From an uncultured Flavobacteriales bacterium (GTDB taxonomy: Bacteria > Bacteroidota > Bacteroidia > Palsa-965), in NCBI GenBank assembly GCA_937974275.1, contig CALJIF010000020.1, forward strand, positions 1 to 9,570: a stretch of DNA of 9,570 nucleotides. Direction: 5' to 3'. A program made the position numbers and the translations under genes. How positions within the stretch are numbered: position 1 is the first letter of the stretch; every line of letters begins with the position of its first letter. A model generated the notes under the pieces. That model worked only from the letters and a program-made list of their open reading frames with translations, searched no databases and had not been told where the DNA came from. Below, in pieces: positions 1-6,598 of this stretch.

Positions 1-31
1 TTTGGATATTTATTAATCATAACTATATTTG
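1..31 (+). promoter_or_regulatory. Bacteroidota-type promoter of the orphan unit
   Basis: A TTTG at 1-4 and TATATTTG at 24-31 are separated by 19 bases, which fits the Bacteroidota primary sigma factor consensus (TTTG, 19-21 bases, TAnnTTTG) exactly. Transcription would start near 36-40 and run rightwards into the small reading frame at 87 and on to the terminator at 352-392. The -33 box lies at the very edge of the window, so bases further upstream cannot be inspected. The surrounding 120 bases are only about 22% G+C, so a chance match is possible, but both boxes and the spacing agree. Confidence 0.6.
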
Positions 32-86
32 TAAAAAATACTTGGGATTACCAGAAACGATAATATAGTTTTAACTAATAGATAAT

Positions 87-311
87 ATGAGAAAAGGTAA
101 TATTTCGCACATTTCAGAATTAATTGGTCCCGCATTGGGAAATTTAACCGGAATTCACGAATTTCAACCTCATAAAGTCGAAGGGGACGCGTTGCGTCAG
201 CTTGAAACATCACGTCTCTCTTCGCACCAATTCCCTTCCGGTTCACCGGTAAGCAACGCCTCCGCTTCAAACGGAACGTTCCGGGAGGAAATAAGGATTG
301 CAGCGGCTTGA
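87..311 (+). CDS. possible small hypothetical protein (74 aa)
   Basis: I do not recognise this protein. It is an ATG-to-TGA frame of 74 residues, beginning MRKGNISHISELIG. It lies about 50 bases after the predicted start of transcription and ends about 40 bases before a strong terminator, so its position fits a real single-gene transcript. The first half uses codons like those of the neighbouring genes (gaa, tta, att, gga, aat). The second half is Ser-rich, compositionally odd and contains codons rare in the other genes (cgg, agg, ggg). There is no signal peptide, membrane segment or known motif, and no Shine-Dalgarno sequence. The same DNA could instead encode a structured small RNA, or the C-terminal half could be a decayed or frameshifted remnant. 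A minus-strand frame over the same bases is less credible because it starts at TTG and has no promoter or neighbour to support it. Confidence 0.3.
   Translation: MRKGNISHISELIGPALGNLTGIHEFQPHKVEGDALRQLETSRLSSHQFPSGSPVSNASASNGTFREEIRIAAA
183..300 (+). other. G+C-rich hairpin-dense segment, possible structured RNA
   Basis: This stretch is about 54% G+C, against about 22% in the first 120 bases of the window. It contains several inverted repeats: GACGC/GCGTC at 186-198 with a 3-base loop, CCGG/CCGG at 238-249 with a 4-base loop, and a perfect 12-bp palindrome CGGAACGTTCCG at 272-283. A longer-range pairing joins GCGTTGC (189-195) to GCAACGC (253-259). Together with the promoter at 1-31 and the terminator at 352-392, this would give an RNA of roughly 350 bases. 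It lacks the conserved ends of tmRNA and the core motifs of RNase P RNA. It overlaps the 74-codon frame, and only one interpretation may be right. Confidence 0.3.
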
Positions 312-351
312 ATTTATTGGTCTGCTTTCTTCGCTGCTGTTATTCCAAATA

Positions 352-392
352 GAAAAGCCCGAATCTTCTTCAATTCGGGCTTTTCCTTTTTT
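352..392. terminator. bidirectional rho-independent terminator
   Basis: A 13-bp perfect stem (352-364 pairing with 373-385) encloses an 8-base loop. On the plus strand it is followed by a run of six T at 387-392, closing the orphan unit that starts near 38. On the minus strand the A/T outer part of the stem and the T-rich bases after it would end the OmpA-family gene, whose stop codon is at 408-406. It therefore sits between two converging transcripts and probably serves both. Confidence 0.85.
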
Positions 393-405
393 ATTATCGT
401 ACTGT

Positions 406-2430
406 TTACTTCTCTGTTATCACGAATTCCGTGCGACGGTTTTTTGTTCTGCCGGATTCGGTGTTGTTATCAGCTACAGGTTTTGTTTCGCCGTAACCTT
501 TAGCGCCACTGATCTGCGCGCGCGGAACTCCATATTTGGAAGTTAATATTTCAAACACGGCAAAGGCGCGCTCGTTCGACAAATCCAGGTTACGATTGTC
601 GTCGCCAACATTATCAGTATGACCACGAATTTCAATTTTAATATTCGGATTCTCTTTCAGGTATTGCGCAAATTGTTCAAGTACAATTAATGAAGAAGGT
701 TCTATTACCGCAGAGTTGGAAGCAAAATTAATATCGTTAATCGTGTATTGACCTCCTACTTCAACCGGCTGCACTTCCAAAGGTTTAGTGGTAACTTTAG
801 TTGCGGTGATTTGCGCGGTGTTGGTGATTAACTGAGAATTAAATGCGGCACCATCTTTTTTCAATGTCACCACATAATCGTCGGGCTCTTTCAATTTGAT
901 AGCTACAGCGAAGCTTCCATTAGCAGTATCCACAACACCTGATGTTTGTTCCTTCGTGCGAACATTAGTCACCTGAACTTCAGCCGCACCGGTAGATACC
1001 GCGCCTTCCTTGTTTTGAATATTTCCGGTAAGAATCACCACTTTTTCAGGACGAGCTTCTTTATACAAATCGAACTGGTACACATCATATCCACCAACCT
1101 GCCCCGGCAATGAAGTATTGGAACAGAAAAAACCTGTTGCACCATCGGTACTTACAAAAAAGCCAATGTCATCACCTTCCGTGTTAATAGGCATTCCGAT
1201 ATTGACGGGTGTTTTCCAGTTTCCTTTTTCATCGGCACGTGCATAAAAAATATCATAACCACCAACGCTCGGATGACCGTTGGAAGAAAAATACAAGGTC
1301 TGACTATCGGAATGAATGAATGGAGATTTCTCATCACCCGCTGAATTAATCTTCGGACCTAAATTCACCGGAACACCCCATGAACCGTCAGGTTGTTTAT
1401 GTGTAACATAAATATCAATTCCACCTTGTCCACCGGGACGATTACTGGCGAAGTACAAGTGTTTTCCATCAGCAGAAACAGAAGGTTGCGAATCCCACCA
1501 GATCGGATCATTTACCTTATCTCCCAGAGACCGAATTTCTGTCCACTGACCATCCACATAATCAGTGGTGTAGATATCCGTATTCATTCCGGACGTTCCT
1601 TCTTTTGAAATGGTGTAGTATAAATGTTTATTGTCAATGGTCATCGTGGGGCCACCTTCGTTCGGATTTTTATTGAACGGTGCCGGCATTGCTCCTCCTT
1701 TTTCGAATTGCCCGTTAGACTGGCGATTGGATGAAGAAAACAACTCCACAACTCCCTGCGATTGCCATACACGATCCATTTGATTCATGGGCACACGACG
1801 GATAAATAAAGCCATAGTATTATCAGGCGTGATGATAGCGAGGTATTCATCGCGTTCGGTGGAAATACCGGGAACAGGAGACGGATTAAACGGTTTTGGA
1901 TTTTTCTTGACATCCACATAAAATTTGGACCACGATAACATCTCCGATGCCTGAGCAGCATTGAACTCATAATCCTTACCCAACTTCTTCGCATCATCCG
2001 TTTCGTAATTCACGTACTTATCCAAATACGGAATAGCTTCCGCATATTTTTCTTCGATGTAATATTGTTTCCCCAACAAGTAATACGGTTCTGCACCACC
2101 TTCAGGACACGCGTCTATTGCGGCTTTCAGAAATTTTTTCGCACCCGGATAATTATCACCCAAACCGTCTGCAACAGCTTTCTTCATGATCATGTTGGCC
2201 ATCATCAGGTTGGCTTCAGCCCAATCCGGCTCTAACGCCAGTGCATCGGCAAGATGTTTCTGGCGCTGATTAAAATCGTACTTCTTACGATCTTTTGCCT
2301 TTTCCATCAGCTTTAATGCTTCCTTATTCTCAGGTGCAGGGCAAGACGACTCACCTTTATCATCATCCTGAGCGGCAACAAAAACAGGCAACATCAGGGA
2401 AAAACAAATCAGAAATACAATACGTTGCAT
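406..2430 (-). CDS. TPR-PD40-CRD-OmpA envelope protein, PorE-like architecture
   Basis: A secreted protein of 674 residues from ATG 2430. A signal peptide occupies residues 1-20 with a Val-Ala-Ala cleavage site and no lipobox cysteine. Helical TPR-like repeats follow at about 35-165, then a PD40/WD40-like beta-propeller at about 190-455 with recurring S-x-D-G-x-x-L-Y-F-x-S-N-R blades (316-334, 369-385, 423-438). A carboxypeptidase-regulatory-like beta domain lies at about 464-546 and an OmpA C-terminal domain at about 561-674. In the OmpA domain the Asp of GHTDN (606) and the Arg of SNERA (621), 15 residues apart, match the pair that binds diaminopimelate, so it should grip peptidoglycan. This domain order is that of PorE, a periplasmic component of the type IX secretion system, but many Bacteroidota encode paralogues with other or unknown roles. 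The open frame extends to 2547, but that would put its first codons inside the terminator of the upstream gene, so ATG 2430 (or 2433) is preferred. No clear promoter box is visible in 2434-2490. Confidence 0.85.
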   Translation of the reverse strand: MQRIVFLICFSLMLPVFVAAQDDDKGESSCPAPENKEALKLMEKAKDRKKYDFNQRQKHLADALALEPDWAEANLMMANMIMKKAVADGLGDNYPGAKKFLKAAIDACPEGGAEPYYLLGKQYYIEEKYAEAIPYLDKYVNYETDDAKKLGKDYEFNAAQASEMLSWSKFYVDVKKNPKPFNPSPVPGISTERDEYLAIITPDNTMALFIRRVPMNQMDRVWQSQGVVELFSSSNRQSNGQFEKGGAMPAPFNKNPNEGGPTMTIDNKHLYYTISKEGTSGMNTDIYTTDYVDGQWTEIRSLGDKVNDPIWWDSQPSVSADGKHLYFASNRPGGQGGIDIYVTHKQPDGSWGVPVNLGPKINSAGDEKSPFIHSDSQTLYFSSNGHPSVGGYDIFYARADEKGNWKTPVNIGMPINTEGDDIGFFVSTDGATGFFCSNTSLPGQVGGYDVYQFDLYKEARPEKVVILTGNIQNKEGAVSTGAAEVQVTNVRTKEQTSGVVDTANGSFAVAIKLKEPDDYVVTLKKDGAAFNSQLITNTAQITATKVTTKPLEVQPVEVGGQYTINDINFASNSAVIEPSSLIVLEQFAQYLKENPNIKIEIRGHTDNVGDDNRNLDLSNERAFAVFEILTSKYGVPRAQISGAKGYGETKPVADNNTESGRTKNRRTEFVITEK

Positions 2431-2490
2431 CATCAATCGATTGGTCAGTATATACATAACGAAACTCATGCCATTTTGGTACAAGCGAGT

Positions 2491-2535
2491 TAAAATTAAA
2501 ACGGGCAATGCGATTATCGGAATCACATTGCCCGT
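2491..2535 (-). terminator. rho-independent terminator after the AsmA-like gene
   Basis: Read on the minus strand, ten bases (2535-2526) pair with 2510-2501 (core ACGGGCAATG). The stem extends inwards by four more pairs after one C/A mismatch, leaving a 5-base loop. The stem is followed by a T-rich tract (TTTTAATTTTAA, from 2501 downwards). It lies about 20 bases after the stop codon of the AsmA-like gene and about 70 bases before the preferred start of the OmpA-family gene, so these two genes are probably separate transcripts. Confidence 0.8.
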
Positions 2536-2555
2536 AGTTATGCACAAGTGGCTAT

Positions 2556-5384
2556 TTATTTCAATTTGGCATCTGCTTCTTTGCGAGCATCGTCCATAAT
2601 TTTTTGCGCTTGTTTGTCTGCTTCAGCTTTTGCCGCCTTGTTGGCATCATCAGCTTTTTTGCGCATCGCATCGGCAGCGGCTTTTTTCGCAGCCTTCTCC
2701 AACGGATTTTTATAACTCTTCTCTACTTTATCCGCTTCGGCGTATGCAACTGTTTTAGCATCGTCGGCCTGTTTGTACAATTTTGTTTTCAGGTCATCCG
2801 AACGCTTTTGAGCGTCAGCCAAAATCTTATCTGCTTCAGCACGTGCCTTCTCCTTGCCCACATCTTTCAAACTATCTACCTTCTGCGTTACCACAGCTGT
2901 CACATTATCCTTCAACTGATCCATCATATCGCCGGCTGCTTCTTTCAAATTTGTTTTCACCGTTGGATTAGTAACTGTTCCTCCAATCAATGCAGATACA
3001 TTCACTACATCACCCAACTGCACCGGAATTCCTTTTGCTTGTGCACTGTTCACCATTCCGGTTAACGCCGTATTTCCGGGACCAAATTCGTTGCGTGGAA
3101 TGGCAATATCCAGTACGTAATTAATGGTTTGATCCAAATTGGTAGAACCGCCCATCTTCGCTTTCGACTTACCCACCATGAAGTCAAATGGCTCTGTCGT
3201 TACATTTCCGTTCTTAATGGTGAAGGATAAATTTTTGATGTCGCTAAACGTTACTTTCTTGAATTTATTCAGCTTCAACGCTTCATCAATTTTCTTTAAC
3301 GGTTCAAAACCATCAATTACCACTTGTGATGTACTCAAACTTCCTTTACCATTAACTGTATTCATGATCGGCATCATCTTCGAATCCAGATCACCTTCGT
3401 ACTGCAATGAGGAAGAAAATTTACCCGTAGTTTTTTCCGCAACCGGAGCTAGTGATTTCACGGTATTGAACGTTTTAGCCGTATTCTGAATATCGAAGTT
3501 GGTAATGTCCATATTGAAATTCACTTTCGGCACCATAGGATTAACGGTGTTATAAAAACCGCTCATCACCATACTTCCGCCCATCAAGTTCATTTTCAAA
3601 TTAGATAGCTTAACCGCTTTGTCTTTGATAACAACTTGTCCATCCACATTATCAATGGTCATGTCATCATAAATCAATTTGCCGATAGAACTGTTCATGG
3701 TGAAATTGATGTTACCCGGTACTTCTATCACAGCCATTTCCTCATCAGCCCCAGCAGCAGGAGCCGTTTCTGTTTCCTCTTCACCGGCGAACTGATTCAA
3801 ATCCATGTAATTCGATTTCATCGTAAACACACCGGTGAGCAACGAATCTTTAAACAAATAGGTCATCAGGTTATCGATACGACCAGTTGCATTAATGTCG
3901 GTTTTGCCCATTTTACCGTTGAACGATTTCAACTCTACAAACTGAGGCGAAAACATCAGGTTCATTGCGTTGATATTCATGTCGTACGGATCAGTGGCAG
4001 TTTTATACAACATGTTTTCAACGGTAACCGTTCCCTGACAATCGAACTGATCGTATTGTTCCTTTTCAATTTGTGACATACGACCTTTCATTTTAACGTC
4101 AGCACCGATAATACCGGTGAGCTGTTCTCCTTTTTCCAAAGGCACAAATTCCTGCATGGTTGCCAAGTTCAACTTACCCTTCACCCAGCCGTTCAAGGAT
4201 GCATCCGACACCGGCGTTGCCACATGTAGTTCAGCATCAACCGGATTTCCTCCAAAATTCAAATGGAATTTATTGACATCAATTTTAGTGTCGTTGTCGA
4301 CTCCTGTTGCATTTGCGATTTTGCAATCGATATTGATATCGGTTACCGATTTCGGAACGGCAGGATATTTGAAAGATCCGTCAGCAACAGAGAAATTCAA
4401 ACCAAACGCAGGAATTTTATTTTGCTTCTCGCTGTACAAACCTTTCGCATAAGCATCAAAAGCCAATTTCCCTGTAGTCTTTACATCTGCAAAATCAGCA
4501 GTAAACGCGCCCGGAATTAATGACAAGAAACTCTTGAACTCCGCTTGTTTCGCAGCGAACTTAATATCCATATCATAATCATCACCGGGCATCGCGAAGA
4601 ATCCTGTCAGTGAAAATCCAAGTTCATTCAAACCAAATTCATTGTCTTTAAATTCAAAGCGCATCTTGTTCATGTCCATGTCAAGATCTGCTTTCGCTTT
4701 GGTATTAACCTTTGATAAATAAGTAACACCATCATACGCAACAGTGAATTTATTAATGCTGATGTCATTCTTCATTAAGAAAACCGACTCCGTAAAATCA
4801 CCGCTCATCGCATAAGTGAATCCGTCTAAAATAGTTTTAGTTACCAGCGGCGCATCATCGTACACAATATATCCATCATTAATTTCCAATGATTTCAATG
4901 ACATCGCAAACTTCGATTCTGTAGCAGGTGCTGCTGTTGTTGCTGTGTCTGTAGAAGGAATGGTAATATCCCAATTCGCTTTTCCGTCAGGGAGAACCTT
5001 GGCTAAGATGCGCGGCTTCTCCAATTTAATTGCATTGATTTTGTATTGATCTCCACTGATCACGCTCATCAAATTCAGATCAAGTTTCAATTCCGGAAGT
5101 TTGGCCAATGTATCTTTCTCAAACACACCTTTACCCACAACAGTTAAATCTTTCAGTGTAAAACGAAAATCCGGGAAACTTGAAAACAAGGACAAATCGA
5201 AATCTCCGAATGTTACCGTAGCATTCAGATTCTTGTTCATTTCTTCTTTCGCAATAGCAATGATCTTGTCCTTGAACAAGAATGGAAGAATGATGATCAT
5301 GATCAACAGTAACAAAAACGTAATGCCCGACCATTTGAGCAATCGCTTTAAGAAAGACTTTTTGGGTTTGGATGATGTTGTCAT
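2556..5384 (-). CDS. AsmA-like inner-membrane/periplasmic protein with coiled-coil tail
   Basis: A 942-residue protein with the AsmA family plan: a basic N-terminus (KPKKSFLKRLLKW), one membrane segment at about 20-37, then a long periplasmic beta-rich body. The segment just after the membrane (about 41-140, with FGDFDLSLFSSFPDFRFTL) is the typical AsmA N-terminal repeat found in Bacteroidota members. The AsmA C-terminal-like domain spans about 560-810. Two low-complexity linkers, Thr/Ala-rich at 143-157 and Glu/Ala-rich at 534-552, divide the body. Residues about 812-942 form a Lys/Ala/Asp-rich, probably coiled-coil tail with repeated AEADK-like units. AsmA/TamB/YhdP relatives are thought to form grooved bridges carrying phospholipid to the outer membrane; that role here is inference. 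The start follows a possible -7 box by 19 bases and has no Shine-Dalgarno sequence. The exact substrate is unknown. Confidence 0.85.
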   Translation of the reverse strand: MTTSSKPKKSFLKRLLKWSGITFLLLLIMIIILPFLFKDKIIAIAKEEMNKNLNATVTFGDFDLSLFSSFPDFRFTLKDLTVVGKGVFEKDTLAKLPELKLDLNLMSVISGDQYKINAIKLEKPRILAKVLPDGKANWDITIPSTDTATTAAPATESKFAMSLKSLEINDGYIVYDDAPLVTKTILDGFTYAMSGDFTESVFLMKNDISINKFTVAYDGVTYLSKVNTKAKADLDMDMNKMRFEFKDNEFGLNELGFSLTGFFAMPGDDYDMDIKFAAKQAEFKSFLSLIPGAFTADFADVKTTGKLAFDAYAKGLYSEKQNKIPAFGLNFSVADGSFKYPAVPKSVTDINIDCKIANATGVDNDTKIDVNKFHLNFGGNPVDAELHVATPVSDASLNGWVKGKLNLATMQEFVPLEKGEQLTGIIGADVKMKGRMSQIEKEQYDQFDCQGTVTVENMLYKTATDPYDMNINAMNLMFSPQFVELKSFNGKMGKTDINATGRIDNLMTYLFKDSLLTGVFTMKSNYMDLNQFAGEEETETAPAAGADEEMAVIEVPGNINFTMNSSIGKLIYDDMTIDNVDGQVVIKDKAVKLSNLKMNLMGGSMVMSGFYNTVNPMVPKVNFNMDITNFDIQNTAKTFNTVKSLAPVAEKTTGKFSSSLQYEGDLDSKMMPIMNTVNGKGSLSTSQVVIDGFEPLKKIDEALKLNKFKKVTFSDIKNLSFTIKNGNVTTEPFDFMVGKSKAKMGGSTNLDQTINYVLDIAIPRNEFGPGNTALTGMVNSAQAKGIPVQLGDVVNVSALIGGTVTNPTVKTNLKEAAGDMMDQLKDNVTAVVTQKVDSLKDVGKEKARAEADKILADAQKRSDDLKTKLYKQADDAKTVAYAEADKVEKSYKNPLEKAAKKAAADAMRKKADDANKAAKAEADKQAQKIMDDARKEADAKLK

Positions 5385-5403
5385 AAGAGGGATATATAAA
5401 ATT

Positions 5404-5411
5404 CAAAAATA
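5404..5411 (-). promoter_or_regulatory. possible -7 promoter box of the AsmA-like gene
   Basis: On the minus strand TATTTTTG (5411-5404) fits TAnnTTTG and lies 19 bases before the ATG at 5384, giving a leader of about 12 bases. No TTG is present 19-21 bases upstream, so the -33 box is poor. The gene might also be read through from aroC, whose stop codon is only 59 bases upstream and is followed by no convincing terminator. Confidence 0.3.
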
Positions 5412-5456
5412 CGTGTTCTATCAGTGGTTAATCGTTAAATATTTTAAATACGTGTT
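5407..5456. repeat. 11-bp direct repeat spanning the aroC end
   Basis: The sequence AAATACGTGTT occurs at 5407-5417 and again at 5446-5456, 39 bases apart. The right copy covers the last codons of aroC; the left copy overlaps the possible -7 box of the AsmA-like gene. It may be a binding site pair, the trace of a small duplication, or chance in A+T-rich DNA. Confidence 0.4.
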
Positions 5457-6526
5457 GTACGATGACGCAGGTAATGATCAGCGAGTACTAAAGCCGTCAT
5501 AGCTTCTACAATCGGAACAGCACGAGGCACCACGCAAGGATCATGTCGTCCTCGCCCCATCATTTCAACAGGAGTTGCATTTACGTCTACGGTTTTTTGA
5601 CGTTGCATAATTGTTGCCACGGGTTTGAATGCCACATTAAAATAAATGTCGGCACCATTGGAAATGCCACCTTGGATTCCTCCCGAGTGATTGGTTGCAG
5701 TTCCAATCGTTCCATCCGGCAAACGCACAAATGCATCATTATGTTGTGATCCCGACATTGCTGCTGCCGCAAATCCTGTTCCAAATTCAAACCCTTTCAC
5801 CGCATTAATGGAAAGAACAGCTTTACCGATTTCCGCGTGCAACTTATCAAAGACGGGCTCGCCCCAACCTGCCGGAACACCTTTCACTACACATGATATA
5901 ACACCACCAACGGAATCGCCTGCCTTGCGTGTTTCTTCAATCAACCTGATCATTGCTTCCGCAGTTGTTGCATCCGGACAACGTACAGGGTTCGTTTCGG
6001 TTAATTTCAAATTCAGTTCGTGATACGATTGCTGCAATTCAATATTTCCAACTCGCGAAACGTAAGCGGATATTGAAACTCCGGCATGTTGCAGTAATAA
6101 CTTCGCTACTGCACCGCCCGCAACGCGCACGGCTGTTTCTCGTGCAGAAGATCTTCCTCCGCCGCGATAATCACGAAAACCATATTTCGCATCATACGTG
6201 TAATCGGCATGAGATGGGCGATAGATATTTTTAAGCGCTTCGTAATCTTTGGTTTTTTGATCATCATTACTGATTACAAAACCTAAAGGCGCCCCGGTTG
6301 TTTTGCCTTCAAAAATTCCGGACAACCAGCGAACAGTGTCTGACTCTTTCCGCTGTGTAACGATTTTGCTTTGTCCGGGTTTGCGGCGATCCAATTCACT
6401 TTGGATAAAATTCTCATCCAGCGAAAGTCCGGCGGGACAACCGTCAATTATACCTCCGATAGCTTCACCGTGTGATTCTCCGAAGGTGGTAAGTCTGAAC
6501 AATTGCCCAATAGAATTTCCGGCCAT
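5444..6526 (-). CDS. aroC: chorismate synthase
   Basis: This enzyme converts 5-enolpyruvylshikimate 3-phosphate to chorismate, the last step of the shikimate pathway, using reduced FMN; it acts in the cytoplasm as a tetramer. The protein has 360 residues, the usual length for the family, and all signature blocks are intact: FGESHG at 15-20, the long block RPSHADYTY...DYRGGGRSSARET at 103-131, SGGIQGGISNGADI at 281-294, and GRHDPCVVPRAVPIVEAM at 326-343. The two invariant histidines fall at 19 and 106. The start is at ATG 6526, where the family's N-terminus begins (GNSIGQLFRLTTFGESHG), and no alternative fits better. A consensus promoter ends only four bases before this ATG, suggesting a leaderless or nearly leaderless message. 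The gene is divergent from the hut operon and lies upstream of an AsmA-like gene, with no obvious functional tie to either. Confidence 0.97.
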   Translation of the reverse strand: MAGNSIGQLFRLTTFGESHGEAIGGIIDGCPAGLSLDENFIQSELDRRKPGQSKIVTQRKESDTVRWLSGIFEGKTTGAPLGFVISNDDQKTKDYEALKNIYRPSHADYTYDAKYGFRDYRGGGRSSARETAVRVAGGAVAKLLLQHAGVSISAYVSRVGNIELQQSYHELNLKLTETNPVRCPDATTAEAMIRLIEETRKAGDSVGGVISCVVKGVPAGWGEPVFDKLHAEIGKAVLSINAVKGFEFGTGFAAAAMSGSQHNDAFVRLPDGTIGTATNHSGGIQGGISNGADIYFNVAFKPVATIMQRQKTVDVNATPVEMMGRGRHDPCVVPRAVPIVEAMTALVLADHYLRHRTTRI

Positions 6527-6530
6527 GAGA

Positions 6531-6562
6531 CAAAGTTAGAATAAGGAGGTATAAGCGCGCAA
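6531..6562 (-). promoter_or_regulatory. aroC promoter, probably leaderless
   Basis: On the minus strand TTG (6562-6560), a 21-base spacer and TAACTTTG (6538-6531) match the Bacteroidota promoter consensus. The -7 box ends four bases before the aroC ATG, so transcription starting the usual few bases downstream would begin at or next to the start codon, leaving no room for a leader. Confidence 0.65.
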
Positions 6563-6569
6563 TAATTAC

Positions 6570-6577
6570 AATCTTTG
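6570..6577 (+). promoter_or_regulatory. possible -7 promoter box of the hut operon
   Basis: AATCTTTG matches TAnnTTTG at five of six defined positions and lies 21 bases before the hutI ATG. No TTG occurs 19-21 bases upstream, so a weak or activator-dependent promoter is possible. The divergent region also contains AAGGAGGT at 6543-6550, which is too far from any start codon to act as a Shine-Dalgarno sequence for hutI. No clear operator repeat was found in the 72-bp region. Confidence 0.3.
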
Positions 6578-6598
6578 TGGCTCAAAATACCGCTGAAA

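Noticed and set aside
150..262. Minus-strand resemblance to a cobalamin riboswitch (AAGGGAATTGGTG followed by ACGCAACGCG)
   Set aside because: The conserved B12-box (GCCACTG type) and the later AGTCAGGA-type segment are absent, and no gene start lies within the window on that strand downstream.
13..270. Minus-strand frame of 85 codons opposite the small plus-strand frame
   Set aside because: It starts at TTG, has an unnatural composition, no promoter, and runs against a good plus-strand promoter/terminator pair.
38..385. tmRNA or RNase P RNA, suggested by the transcript length of about 350 bases
   Set aside because: The tRNA-like ends of tmRNA and the conserved GAGGAAAGTCC and ACAGAA-type motifs of RNase P RNA are not present.
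2604..3065. Plus-strand frame of 153 codons antisense to the AsmA-like gene
   Set aside because: It is a Cys/Phe/Ile-rich shadow of the Lys/Ala-rich codons on the other strand, with no promoter or homology that I recognise.
6543..6550. AAGGAGGT, a perfect Shine-Dalgarno-like octamer on the plus strand
   Set aside because: No start codon lies 5-12 bases downstream; the hutI ATG is nearly 50 bases away. It is probably fortuitous within the aroC promoter spacer.
6575..6598. Upstream TTG start adding eight residues to HutI
   Set aside because: The TTG overlaps the probable -7 promoter box, and the residues added do not resemble the family's N-terminus.
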